From the NCBI GenBank assembly GCA_037043235.1, contig JAWRVZ010000180.1:186001-250000 (forward strand): a stretch of DNA of 64,000 nucleotides, written 5' to 3'. Shown here one piece after another: positions 12,045 to 23,352 of this stretch. The stretch comes from Rhodeus uyekii (Eukaryota; Chordata; Actinopteri; Cypriniformes; Acheilognathidae). Positions within the stretch are counted from its first letter, which is position 1, and each line of letters starts with the position of its first letter. Position numbers and translations under genes: made by a program. The notes beneath the pieces are model-generated. The model did not search any database and was not told the origin of the DNA. It was given only the letters and a program-made list of their open reading frames with translations.

Positions 12045-12398
12045 GTTTCTGATTGTGTTCACTGGCCATGTGCTCATTTTTTGTCATGTTTGTGTGGGTT
12101 GTCATGTGTTTCCTTGTGCTATGTGCTCTCCTGTCTATTGTATAACCCCACCCATCTTGCTACCTGATCTACCCATTTGCCCCACCTGTCCTCCCTCATC
12201 ATCCTCTTTTGATTGCTCTCTATTTATTCTTCTTTTGTTTGCTGTCCTGGGTCAGATCTTTGTTAACTGTCTACCCAGCAAATGGTTCCTGTGTCAAGTT
12301 GGTCTTGGTTTCTTGCATTACATTTTTTAATTGATTAAATAAAGCCCATTCTGCATCATTGAGGCCTTATTCATTCCTACACCCCCCCATTCCTGACA

Positions 12399-14730
12399 GA
12401 TGAAGTATGCAAAATAGGAGTATCAAACTTCATGCATCTTCTTTACTTTTCACCTATGTTCTCTCACACATTATGTCATAACACAACACTTCAAAAGAGC
12501 AATCAACTTATAATTACTTTTTTTTCATAACTGCCATTACTTCTTTTTTTTTTCAAATTAAAAGCTTGTTGAATATTCACCAGTTCCAGCTTCCTTCTTC
12601 CCAAACTACAAGCCATGTGCCACAGATTCTTTCAAGAGAGTGTATGGGGATAGTTCTCCCAAAACACATACCCATTTACTCCTGGTATTTTAATCAGTCT
12701 CTTCAACCACTTCAGTCTGGTTTTCTTCAAGAGGAGTGTCTAAGTGTATGGGGGATTTTTTCAGATTTTTCAATCTAATGGGCAAAATAAGCTTGCGCAA
12801 TTTACATGTGAACATCACCGGAGATAACAGAAAAACACATTTAAATCAGCAGCTTTTGTTTTTGCTCTGACAGCTGCAAGATCAGCTGAATGATGTGAGT
12901 GTGTGTTAGAAATCAGGAATGATGAGAGAACATTGTGTTTAGTACATTTTTGCTCTTCAAGCCAAACCTGGGTCTCCAACTGACAAATTTAAATTCCATC
13001 TAGCTAGTGAGCTTACCATAATGTTTACGCATTAAGTCAGTGGGCGTAGTGTCTGTCTTTTGCGGCTGTTCAAACACATTACACCATATAAGCGTTTACA
13101 CTACGAAAGCAATCCGGTTGAATGCTTTTTCAACTACTTCTGAAAATGGTCGCAAGTGGACACACTCAAAACTCAAAAATCTGTGTGCAAGACAAGAAAC
13201 ACATGCAGAATCAACATCAGCCACAGAAAAACAATTACCGACAGGAGATAAAAAACAAGAAACTCATCAACATTATCAACAAGTGCTGGAGCAACTGCAA
13301 TGGGAATCTTGACAGATAGTCAGCAGGAGCATTTTCAATCACCTAAACTCATGATTCATCAGGAGGAAGATCCTCCACTGAAACAGTATGACCGAATAAC
13401 AAGAGAGCCGGTCTGGTGGAAGGAACACTTGTCTTTGTTGAGCTGCAAGCTAGCAGCTTCTAGTCATTGTAAGACTACTTGAAGTGGTTTACTTTGCATA
13501 GACATGTTCATGGATGATAATGTCCTCCAGGTTATTTTCAACTATTGAAAGCCAGTCAGGATGATGGTCATGATCCGTAAGAAACAAAACAAAAATGGAA
13601 CTGTTCGTCATGAGTAATAAAGGCTGTGAGGTTACGACTGTCCTCATGCAGAAGTGCTTGGTAGTAAGCATTAGTATAACCACAGTATAAACAGTATAAC
13701 CCTTTATAGCAGAGAGTAGTTCATCTGTGTGTGGCAATGGAAAAGAGACCACAACCACTGCTTTATTTGGCTCTGTGAGGTCAACCTGTGTTAGGTAATG
13801 AGTAGAAAAGCTTCTCTCCCTCTGTACCTAGACAGTGAATCAGCACATCTCTCCATCTTTTTTCCAGCCAAGCATTCACTGTAGCATCAATAACTCATGA
13901 GTAATATCCAAAAGGATCCATAGCCATGTGCTGAGCGTCATAGCAGGCAGAAAAATCTGTGAAAATGCACGTTAGAAACAGCCAATTTGGTGACCAATGC
14001 TAGTGGGGGGGAAAGGCTAATCCTCATTGGCAATTTGTGTCTGTCAGAAGTTAGTAAGCTGCAATGAAGCATACAAGGCAGGAGTACCTGACTTCATCTC
14101 GTCTACTGTGTTTTCACACACATTATGTCATAACACTTCAACACATAACATTTCAAAACAGTACACAATATAACATTTCTTTTAGACACAACACTGCCAT
14201 TGTTTTGTCTGAAGTTGCTTACCAGTAATGTCTTTAATTAGTTATTTTAGTTCTTTGACTTGAACATAAAAAAATAAAATAAAATAAATAGTGCCTTGGC
14301 AACTTGAATAAAATAAGTTTAAAAATAAAATAACGTTTTTTTTATACTTTGTTTTACTCAATTATTATTCTTTATCGACTTCATTCATCATTCTCCATCA
14401 TTCTCCACCAGTTTTTCTTTTTCTTTTTTAAGTGTATAGGGTTGTTAGTGATCCATACAGTAATGTAACTGCGTGAGTATATTTATTTCTGCACAACAAT
14501 AATTGAATCTCAATCAGCGAAATCCACCTTTAATCCTCAAGGTGGTAATGTAACGATGACCTGAAGTTTCACTCATAATTACCACAGGCATAAAACAAAA
14601 GAGTAAGAAGAAAGTCTTGAAATGGCTCATCAATTTAGTGCAAAATTAAGCGCTGAATGCTATAAAACATAAGTGTCACATAAGTGTCCTCTTGATGATG
14701 GAGCTGGTGAAGAAGCTGTCAGCAATCCAA

Positions 14731-14735
<5 letters not shown>
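12399..14735. other. No gene seen; AT-rich non-coding DNA
   Basis: No recognisable coding region or transposon boundary. Short open frames here have no motif I can name. Confidence 0.5.

Positions 14736-14799
<64 letters not shown>
14736..14799. repeat. (TA)n microsatellite
   Basis: About 32 TA units directly abutting the outer end of the Gmr1-like element's 3' LTR, which may have inserted into the array. Confidence 0.95.
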
Positions 14800-14803
<4 letters not shown>

Positions 14804-15172
14804 ACAAGGTTTGTTCAGGTAGGAAGGAAGAAGACAGGGTCGGCTGAAGCTGAGACTCGTGAGGCTTTATTAACTCAAAGTGAAACCAAAAATAAACAAA
14901 CAAATGGGGCGCTCGTTCGGCGCTCAGTATCCCACGACAGGCGTTTAGAGTTTCTCTCCCGGCTGGCCGCGACTTCTCCCGGGCTCACGAGTCTCAGACA
15001 CTCTCTCTCCTCGTCCTCCATTTCCTGGTGGCTTATATCCGGTCTCCTCCCACCCGCTACTGCAACGACACACAGGTGTTTGTTATTTTGCACTTGACCC
15101 ACTTACGCCGCGCTTGTCTTCCGACTCTCTCTCCCGTTGCCGACCTCGCTGAACCACGCCCCCCTCGCCACA
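14800..15172 (-). mobile_element. 3' LTR of the Gmr1-like element
   Basis: On the minus strand it starts TGTGGCGAGGGGG and ends ACCTTGTTACA, giving TG...CA ends over 373 bp. It contains GGATATAAGCC (TATA-like) and a polyadenylation signal in AGTTAATAAAGCC. The polypurine tract GGTGGGGGTA lies just upstream at 15173-15182. The outer end abuts a TA array. Confidence 0.85.
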
Positions 15173-15182
15173 TACCCCCACC
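15173..15182 (-). other. Polypurine tract of the Gmr1-like element
   Basis: GGTGGGGGTA on the minus strand, immediately upstream of the 3' LTR; this is where second-strand DNA synthesis is primed in LTR elements. Confidence 0.7.
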
Positions 15183-15216
15183 GTCCGACTCAGGCCGGGC
15201 CAGCCCCAGGAACTGC

Positions 15217-16060
15217 CTCACCTCCTTTTTGGTCTTGGGTCGCGGGTAGGTCACAACTGCAGTAGTTTTATCAATTTGGGGATGCACCTGCCCATGGCCC
15301 AAGTGGAAACCCAGATACCTGACCTCCACCCGCCCAATCGCACACTTCCTTGGGTTGGCAGTCAGGCCGGTCTCCCTCAGCGCGCCCAGGACCGCCCGCA
15401 GGTGCCCCATATGCCGCTGCCAGTCGTTACTGTAGATGATGATGTCATCCAGATAGGCCGCGGCATATGCTGCATGCGGGCGCAGGACCTGGTCCATGAG
15501 GCGCTGGAAGGTGGCCGGCGCTCCGAACAACCCAAAGGGAAGGGTGAGAAATTGGTGCAATCCGAACGGTGTTGTGAAGGCTGTTCTTTGGATAATGGAG
15601 ATAAGGGGATCTGCCAATATCCCTTTGTCAAATCCAGTGTTGAATAAAAACGAGCCGTACCGAGCCGATCAAGCAACTCGTCAACTCGCGGTATTGGATA
15701 CGCGTCAAACTTTGACACAGCATTCACCTTGCGATAATCCACACAGAATCGTATCGAGCCGTCCGTTTTAGGAACCAAAACTATCGGGCTCGCCCAATTG
15801 CTGTGGGACTCTTCTATCACCCCCATATCAAGCATGGCCTCTAATTCGGCCTGAACCACTTTCTTTTTGTGTTCAGGCAGTCTAAATGGACGGCTACGGA
15901 CCACTACGCCCGGTTCAGTCTCAATATGGTGCTGAATGAGATCCGTTCGGCCAGGCAGGGACGAGAACACGTCAGCGAACTCCGCTTGCAACCTGGCAAT
16001 GTCAGTGAGCTGGGACGGCGAGAGGTGATATCCCCCAGGGGCCAAAGCGAGAGATTGACT
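15217..16060 (-). pseudogene. Reverse transcriptase of the Gmr1-like element, truncated
   Basis: Copies the element RNA into DNA. Minus-strand motifs in order: LEAMLDMGVIEESHSNWASP, FCVDYRKVNAVSKFD, YSTLDLTKGYWQIPL (catalytic Asp), a frameshift near 15600, TAFTTPFGLHQFLTLPFGL, then the catalytic box YLDD in AYLDDIIIYSNDW and the thumb RYLGFHLGHGQVHPQ. The frame runs to KKEVRQFLGLA and then passes straight into the polypurine tract region at about 15217. The connection and RNase H domains, normally following here, are deleted. Upstream it is fused in frame to the integrase C-terminus. Confidence 0.88.
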
Positions 16061-16099
16061 TTTGGTGTTCACCTCTGGCCCGAGATCCTCCTCCCCACT

Positions 16100-17234
16100 C
16101 ACTGCCGTTGCCAGCATCACTGACCCCGCCTCGTTCCATTTTTTAAGGAGGTTGAGGTGGTATATCTGACGTACCCCGTTCCTATCCGTTCGAAGGACCT
16201 CATAATTGAGATCTCCAACTCGTCGTGTGACCTCAAAGGGCCCTTGCCACTTAGCGAGTAATTTGGAGCTGGATGTGGGGAGTAATACAAGAACCTTCTC
16301 TCCCGGTGTAAATTTACACAGTTTGGCACCTCTGTTGTACAGCTGGCTCTGTTTGTCCTGGGCCTGTGGCAAATTCTCCATGGAGAGCCGCCCCAAAAGT
16401 GTGGAGTTTTTCTCTCAGGTCCAGTACATACTGAATTTCGTTTTGGCTATTAGAAGGTCCTTCCCCCCAAGATTCTCTCAGGACGTCCAACACCCCACGG
16501 AGCTGACGTCCGTAGAGAAGCTCGAAGGAGGAAAACCCCGTGGAGGCTTGCGGGACCTCCCGCACAGTGAACAAGAGAGGCTCCAACCATTTATCCCAAT
16601 TTTTGCGTCTTCATGCACGAACTTCTGAATCATGTTTTTCAACGTGCGATTAAACCGCTCCACCAGGCCGTCTGTTTGTGGGTGGTAGATGCTGGTGCGA
16701 ACTGATTTAATGCCTAATATCTCATATAGTTCGTGCAAGGAACGTGACATAAACGCCGTGCCCTGATCAGTGAGAATCTCTTCCGGGATTCCCACTCGGG
16801 AGATGATTCAAAACAGCGCCTCCGCAACACTCTTCGCTGAAATGCTGCGGAGGGCGACTACCTCTGGGTATCGGGTTGCATAGTCGACTATCACTAATGC
16901 AAATCGATGCCCACGTGCGGAACGTTCCAATGGCCCGATGAGGTCCATGCCAATTCTCTTAAAGGGGACCTGCATAAGAGGAAGGGGGCGCAACGACTTT
17001 TGGTGCAGCCGGTGGGTTTACCAACTGACATTCACGACAAGCCGCGCACCATCGGCGAACATTCTCGTGGATGCCCGGCCAAAAGAATCGGGCCATGAGA
17101 CGATTTAGTGTTGCGGCCTGTCCTAGATGGCCTGCCATCGGATTACAGTGAGCTGCCTGGAAAAGCATTTCCCGGCGGCTTTTTGGGATTAATAACTGTG
17201 TTGTATCCTGGTTTGTCTGAGTGTCTTTGGTCAA
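16100..17234 (-). pseudogene. Integrase of the Gmr1-like element, upstream of RT
   Basis: Inserts the cDNA into the genome. The HHCC zinc-binding region is seen in AAHCNPMAGHLGQAATL and CAACRECQLVNPP (about 17234-17000). The catalytic core shows FKRIGMDLIGPL with the first Asp, ILTDQGTAFMS with the second Asp, and YHPQTDGLVERFNRTLK with the Glu. The C-terminal region KWQGPFEVTRRVGDLNYEV precedes RT. Defects: a TGA stop at 16808-16810 inside the core, and frameshifts near 17235, near 16600 and near 16395. All catalytic residues remain legible, so decay is moderate. Confidence 0.88.
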
Positions 17235-17700
17235 TCTTTGATTATGGCGAAATAAGGATAGGAGAGCGGCCGTTCCGGTTGGAGGAGCTGACCGTCGATG
17301 GAACGGACCTGTTCAAAGGCATTTTTCAGCGTCTCGTCCTGGGATTGCTCCAGGGGAAAGTCATCGCCCTCTGGGAGGATCTGCCTCCCGAGAGTGCTCG
17401 GTTCCCCCGAGGCCGATCCCAGAGGTCCTGGTTCAGCCTCTCCCAGCTGCACGGCCGCCCCCCCCCCCCCCCACCCTTTACTTGCCAAAGAGACATCCGC
17501 ACATAAATACCCCAACAATTGACTGAACGCTGGCCAATTCGTTCCCAAAATTAGCGGATGTCGGAGGTGTGGGTTAACTGCTACCTCCAAACTATGCTTT
17601 TGCCCCCGGAATTGAATAACAGCAGGCCATAAAGGATATTTCACCACATCCCCGTGCACGCACCGTACCCAAACTATGCGGCTCTTATCCAATGCTTCGG
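17235..17700 (-). pseudogene. Protease and linker region of the Gmr1-like element
   Basis: The minus-strand frame reads RIVWVRCVHGDVVKYPL, QKHSLEVAVNPHLRHPLILG and TNWPAF, matching the C-terminal half of a retropepsin (the ILG motif). A linker to the integrase follows. I cannot find the catalytic D-S/T-G triad just upstream (17700-17760), so the active site is probably deleted or frame-shifted. A C-run at 17459-17472 lies in the linker and is a likely slippage site. Confidence 0.6.
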
Positions 17701-17831
17701 GCTGAAACAGGCTTTGATGAAAACCCCTTAATACGTACCCCCCTTAATATTTGGTACAACCCGGCTTGATCAGGGGCAGCCTGCGGCGCGTCCGGGACCC
17801 GGATTAGGGTCCCCACCTCCATCACTGGACA

Positions 17832-17873
17832 CCTGTCCACAAAATGTCCCGGGTCCCCGCTGCGCCAACAGGC
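17832..17873 (-). pseudogene. Zinc knuckle of the Gmr1-like gag, second Cys lost
   Basis: The minus strand encodes CWRSGDPGHFVDRC. The nucleocapsid knuckle pattern is C-x2-C-x4-H-x4-C; here the second Cys is Ser (AGC codon), so zinc binding would be damaged. It lies out of frame with the gag frame at 17918-18658, so an indel separates them. Confidence 0.65.
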
Positions 17874-17917
17874 CGGCCCAGGCCTCCCCGCCGCCCTGGT
17901 GGCAGTAAGAGGGTCAC

Positions 17918-18658
17918 CTAACTGACGGGAAGAGAGTGGAGAAGTGGAGGTGGCCCCCGGGGCATTACTCGTGGACCATCCGGAGCATCCTGACCTCCCT
18001 GCTCACCCCGCCCTCGGGGAAAAGCACGAGGAGGGACCATCGGTTGGGACCTGGGGTGAGGGACAGGTTTAGAAGTTGGGGAAAGAGAGGGGGGAAAAAC
18101 AGGAAAAGAGAGGGAGAGAGAGGCCGCTGGGAGGGGTTCGCCGACCCCTGGGCACGCCACCATATGGTCCTCCGCCAGTTGGATGGCCAGGTCCAGCGAC
18201 GTTGGGCGGTGGCACTGGACCCACTCTGCAGTCCTCCTCGGGAGACGGGAGATGAACTGCTCCAGCACCACATGATCGATGACCTGGTCGTCGTCGCTTT
18301 CCCCGGCCAGTAGCCATTTGCGGCAGGCGTCCCGGAGCTGCTGGGCCATCATGAAGGGTCGGCCACTTTCGCCCAGGTCCCGTGATCGGAACCGCTGTCG
18401 GTGTTGTTCGGGAGTCAGGCCGACCCGCTGGAGGATGGCCCATTTCAGGTCTCCGTAGACCAGGAGGTTCGGGACGGGGAGCTGTTGGGCCGCAACTTGC
18501 GCCTCACCCGATAACAGGGTAATGAGACGCACAGGCCATTGGGTTTGCGGCCATCCACACGCCTCCGCCGTCCGCTCAAACAGGTCGATGAATGCTTCAG
18601 GATCATCCGCCGGCCCCATTTTGGACATTGGCATGTAGCAAGCTGGGGCCACACTCAC
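17918..18658 (-). pseudogene. Gag capsid region of the Gmr1-like element, SCAN-like
   Basis: Structural capsid protein. The 246-residue frame contains DDPEAFIDLFERTAEACGW and WPVRLITLLSGEAQVAAQQL, typical of Gypsy gag N-terminal capsid. Residues about 82-165 (nt 18164-18415) carry LRDACRKWLLAGESDDDQV, VVLEQFISRLP and WVQCHRPTSLDLAIQLAED. Their spacing is that of the vertebrate SCAN dimerisation domain (CRQWL...LVLEQFL..LP...WV..H.P.S...A..L.ED). Published work traces SCAN domains to Gmr1-like gag; the match here is by eye. A stop at 17918 ends the frame before the knuckle. The N-terminus may continue beyond the Met. Confidence 0.85.
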
Positions 18659-18735
18659 CGACGATCCTCCGGTGTAAACCTCCCGGTCTAGGCAGCTCCG
18701 GAACAGCTCGCGGTCCTCCTCCTGGGCTTGTATGA

Positions 18736-18849
18736 GGGCGCTCGGCGTTCGGCGCTCGGCGCTCAGTATCCAACGACAGGCGTTTAGAGTTTCTCTCCCG
18801 GCTGGCCGCGACTTCTCCCGGGCTCACGAGTCTCAGACACTCTCTCTCC
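18736..18849 (-). mobile_element. Partial 5' LTR of the Gmr1-like element
   Basis: Matches the middle of the 3' LTR (14888-15012): GTCTGAGACTCGTGAGCCCG and GGGAGAAGTCGCGGCCAGCC on the minus strand. Both the outer part and the end next to the primer-binding site are missing. The inner edge shows a short GCGCTCGGCG repetition absent from the 3' LTR. Confidence 0.75.
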
Positions 18850-18897
18850 CTAAATATATTTGAAGATGTTGAAAAATATGGTTTATGATGGTGAGTT

Positions 18898-19045
18898 GTT
18901 CTCAACAACAAGATGGCGCCGCGGATGGCAGCCTTGGTTTTTAGCTCTTCAGTGATTATGTGCACTGGAAGCTTCAACACCAAGACAAATTCCTTGTGTG
19001 TGCAAGCACACTTGGCAATAAAGCTCTTTCTGATTCTGATTCTGA
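18898..19045 (+). mobile_element. LINE-derived fragment with internal deletion and (GATTCT)n tail
   Basis: Starts AACAAGATGGCGCCGCGGATG, which resembles the 5' leader of fish non-LTR elements, and within 150 bp reaches a 3' end, GGCAATAAAGCTCTTTCTGATTCTGATTC. Having both ends without a middle suggests an internally deleted copy or a small parasite of a LINE. No coding sequence is left. Confidence 0.5.
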
Positions 19046-19047
19046 GT

Positions 19048-19100
19048 TGATTGCATTGATCCTTTGAACCTGCTCCTTCTGAACTTTGTTAATAAAACAT
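19048..19100 (+). repeat. Repeat module shared with 29938-29996
   Basis: TTGATTGCATTGATCCTTTGAACCTGC... followed by CTGAACTTTGTTAATAAAACAT. The sequence at 29938-29996 is almost the same in the same orientation. Here it follows a LINE tail, there it lies inside the DIRS remnant. The class is unknown. Confidence 0.6.
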
Positions 19101-19914
19101 CCTTTTGAGAATATGGTTGAGATTGTGAATATGAGCCAGAGGCTGAATGGAGAAATGAGCTGTGATGAAAAGCATCTGCCCAAAGTAAAACCTTCAAGAA
19201 GGTAACAAAAAATGCTTTGTTTCATAATTTATCCATGTCTTTGTTATTCAAATATCGGGAGAGCTTTATAATATTGTGGCAGTTTGAGATCCATCTGTGT
19301 TAGATATAGATCTGGGTAACTAAAGACCTGAACATGTAATTAATTTAAGGTTTAACAATAGAACAACCCTGTTTAGAGTTTTGATCATTTCCATTGCAGG
19401 TCACGATTAGCTTTGTTTAAAAAAAATTGTTTTAACATTTAAATAGTAAACATTAAATGCATTAACACCTAAAATTAACCACTTGTGGCCTAAGTGTCCA
19501 AATTGTTGTTGGGACCGCATGTGTGCATGTGTTTGCGTTCAAAGTTTCCCAGTGCTGAAGCATTGGTAGCAAACGTTTATGTCTCTGGTGAAGTGATTAA
19601 ATGAGTCATGGACGTGAGGGGAAGCGGGCTGCCCTCTGTGCTCTAGGGGCGTAATGTGGTGGTATTAGTGCCGTGAGGGAGTGATTTACACTGTCGTCCT
19701 GCTGCAGTTTATTAAATCCGTCCCGCCTGCCAATTTGCAGGGTGTTGCAGGTGCCAGAGGAAAGTGTGAGGTGAGGTGCAAGGGCTCAATGGTCCCATTA
19801 TGAAATGAACATGTGCGGCCGAAGGGACAAACATCCTGAGCACACACACTTGAGTATAACATTTCACACTCAGACAGCCATCTAAAATTAACTAATGAAA
19901 GTTAAAACAAACTA

Positions 19915-19948
<34 letters not shown>

Positions 19949-22900
19949 CCAGTGAACACACATTCGGTGACAATGCAGAAATGTGTTAATAATCCGGACC
20001 ATGTGGTCCAAGCTTGACAAATGTATTGAAATGTTGAAGTTTTCACACGCTTTTGAATTTCACTCGCACACAGAACCAAATACAGCGTTACCCGCACAAA
20101 CCGACATTATTACCCACAATCCCACACATAGCTGGCTGAGGCCATGTTTAGTCAGGTGCTGATGTACTGTATACAGAATGATGCTTTAGTATTCTCCAAA
20201 CTCATTAATAACAACTGCATTTTGCTTTCCAAATATTTAGAGTGAGTTTTTGTTGGCTGGGTTTGGGTGTCAGAGACTGCAGTGAATGCAATAAAACTCA
20301 CACACATCTGTATTTGCAAGATGATCTTGGCACTTTCTTACCAAAGCAACTCAACAACAACAAAGCATATATTAGGCTTCATTCATGAAACATGAGCAGA
20401 AGACATTTGTGAGCAGATAGTTCATAGTAAACGAACAAACATTAGGTAAACTGCTCCGTTCAACTGAATGCAACAAATGAGATAAGAATTGATTGACACA
20501 GACATTTGTTCTGCATGTTTTAAGATTGAGACACATTGTGGTTGACCTTTACCAATTGCTGCAGCTAAAGTGAGTTAGCATACAAAGTTTAATCTTGAGA
20601 TTGAATAAAAATGCTGTACAATAGCCAACATTATGCCAAAACAGCTGCAGTATAAGATGGTGTGTAAGATGCAGGTGTTGAGCAAAAAAGGCCAGTTCAG
20701 CATTGGAGTCACTGTTTGAAAATGAAAGGGCCTGTGAATAAAATCCTCCTGTCATATTAATGATACTTTTTCATTTGTTTTAATATGTGCAATAACCAAA
20801 CATTACAACTAGTTTTAGAACAACCTTTCACTTCATTCATCAAAATATTAAAAGCACCAATATTACTTGAATTGCAAAGCTTCATGAATTAAAATCTTTG
20901 TTTCCTTTCACTCAGTCGCTAGTCTATTACCTCTATGACATTACTCATTTTTACTCATACATTAGCAAGGAAACCTTGACATTATCTGAATAATGTGGTC
21001 TGTTCTTGTATTTAACTTGATCTTAATTTTAGTCTAATAACACACAAACAGTTGCACTTGTGTTGAAGATATTGAGTGATCATTGACAAGGCAGGATGAG
21101 ATTGGAAGTCTTGGCTGAATTGGTGCATGGAGCTAAAATAATATACAGTTTTTTTGTTATTGTTGTTTTCAAAGCAGAGGCTCTGTTCTTTCTTTTGATA
21201 TATTCCATGTTCAGATATTCATACAACAAAATATTCTGAGGACAATTGTGAAATTGTGAAAATTATCAAAAATGCTCGCGATGGCTGGCAACTGGTTTAA
21301 ATATTACGCGTTCATGAAAGGACAACTAATGCTGCTGAAAATATTGAGGCACGTCTCAAGACTACCTGGATGTTCCTTAACACTCAACACACAAGATTTA
21401 TAAGCGGGATAGTCCAAAATTGGTTAGAAGTGTTATTGTCACAACTGCTGGTTGTAGATAGGCAAACAGAAATGAAGATGAATGTCAAAGTAGTCTTTAA
21501 TAGAATAATTTTCCAATATGCAGAGTACTCAACTGATTTCATTTGATTTTTCTAGCACGATGCAATCGTTCATGAGACCCATGATAGCCAATGTAGTTTC
21601 TTGGGAATATTTGTACGTTTTGCATAAATTTGGACTATAGTCGTGTCTGCTTGTTACCTCCTTTGCTTTATATTATATAGTACACAAATGACTAGGTTTA
21701 AGGGTAGGAGTTGGGTTATGTCTAAATAGTGTAAATAAAAAATTAAATACAATTGTGATGGCTGATTGAATTGAACATGCTAATCGTACCCCAATATATA
21801 TATGTCATAGTGGTAAATTTATACCCCAGTGATGATGCACATGCAAATTCCCATGCACATTTCATATGTGTATTGACAGTAAAAATTTCTCACTGAAAGC
21901 AATGGAATACTCTACATTTGTTTCATCAAACAATCAGTAAATAATGTAATTTTGTGAAATGTTATTACGATTTAAAACAACTTATGTGAATATATTTTAA
22001 AATTTGTTATTTATTTTGGGGATATTGTAAGGAAACGGTTGGCAGCAATAACCACACAGCTCAAGATATACGACAAAAAGACATCCGTCTTTTATCAACA
22101 AATGCAACTTGCAAAGGGGATCTCAAAAGATAAAATACACAACCATGTTAACCATGTCAACCATGTTCATGTAATGAACGACCAGAATGCTTAAAACTTT
22201 TTTTGTGTCATGTAAACGGACCCTTAAATACACAGGGTAATACAGAATTCTATTGTTGACTATAATTAACAATTAACAACCAAGGCGACTCACTAGAAAC
22301 ACAGAACAAACACAATGACAATAAAACCAAACATAACCAGTACATATATCAAAGTTGAATTCTCAGAATCATTATTCCAGAGTTACATGATCCTTCAGAA
22401 ACTTTAAGCTAATAAAAACATAATCGAAGCGTAAAGTCCTTTTCCAATTCGAAGGAGTACAAAAGGATTTAGTTTCATGCATTAAGAAAGTAAGTAGGTA
22501 AAAAATGTATTTTATGCCAACTTAATACGAAATTACGTGTGTTTAGGTTGGCTAGGTACTCATGTCTGCATATATCCAGTCAGATCAATTTAAACACCTA
22601 CCAGATGGGAAGAAAGATGAAGAAAGACAGAAACAAGATGGAGTACAGCTTTCTGAGAACATCTCAGCAGCTGAGCAGTTATAAATCAAACTCAAGGATC
22701 CACCAGCAGGAACCCTGAGAGTGTGCTCTCATTTGAGGAGATAAATGTATGAACGGACAGATAAAGATGGATTGTGGGAAGGATAGATGGGTAGATGGAG
22801 GAGAGAGGCAATGGCCTTGGAGAGCAAAGCTAGTACATCATGTCTGTAGTATCCTATCCTGATGGCTACAGTGGCTTTCAGTATGAAATCCATTTGAAAA

Positions 22901-23340
22901 CAGGACCATAGTTTTGACATGGTTTACCCTCAAAAAGAGTCTGTTTCTATCGCAGCATCATGGCCAGCTATCTGAAAAGCCATATTTCTCAATAAGGTCC
23001 CATTGCATTAAGAAGAGCAGAGGAAAGACCACTGGATTTGTTCTCTTACTAATTTCTTTTTATTCATATTTCCTTTCTCAGTGCCATTCAGTGAGTATTC
23101 AGTGAGTCTTGAACTTTGGTGTGTTTCTATGCTCTAGGATTGACATAACCTGGTGTACAATAAAACAGGTGGAGAAATCTAATTAAACTGCTCATATCTA
23201 ATGACCAAAATTGCATAGAAACTTGAGATGGACTCTTTAGATGTGGGCTGTGTCTGAAATCGCTTACTCTCTTGAGTAGACACTTATGTTGAACAAGTAA
23301 TTCACAACTGCCAAAAAAGTATCTTCTTTATAGTATGAGT
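19101..23340. other. No gene seen; contains (CA)n at 19918-19948
   Basis: Non-coding. The section 19550-19830 is repeat-free, of mixed composition, and looks like conserved non-coding DNA. The remainder is AT-rich without a boundary I can define. Confidence 0.5.
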
Positions 23341-23352
23341 GTAATTCAGATC

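Larger units (their letters stand above)
10443..12398 (+). mobile_element. 3' LTR of element B, disrupted by a nested insertion
   Basis: Begins TGTCAGGATTCTG after the polypurine tract and ends CCATTCCTGACA. It carries a polyadenylation-type signal, TTAAATAAAGCCC, about 60 bp before its end. It is split by an opposite-strand LTR insertion at 10657-12044. Outside that insertion the LTR is about 570 bp. Confidence 0.65.
14800..18849 (-). mobile_element. Gmr1-like Ty3/Gypsy element (integrase precedes RT)
   Basis: On the minus strand the order is partial 5' LTR, gag with a SCAN-like region, zinc knuckle, protease region, integrase, RT, polypurine tract, 3' LTR. Placing integrase before RT is the hallmark of Gmr1-like Gypsy elements, a known deuterostome group with a Copia-like gene order. 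Damage is extensive: a truncated 5' LTR, an in-frame stop, several frameshifts and deletion of the RNase H domain. The gag and pol parts are clearly alignable with one another's family motifs, so the order is not an artefact of two different elements lying side by side: all parts share one strand and run without unrelated gaps. Confidence 0.85.

Noticed and set aside
14676..14903. Open frame coding for an Ile-Tyr repeat
   Set aside because: Translation of the TA microsatellite.
14800..18849. Two separate elements placed side by side instead of one Gmr1-like element
   Set aside because: All domains are on one strand, gag through RT, with integrase C-terminus and RT in one open frame (15600-16396) and matching LTR pieces at both ends.
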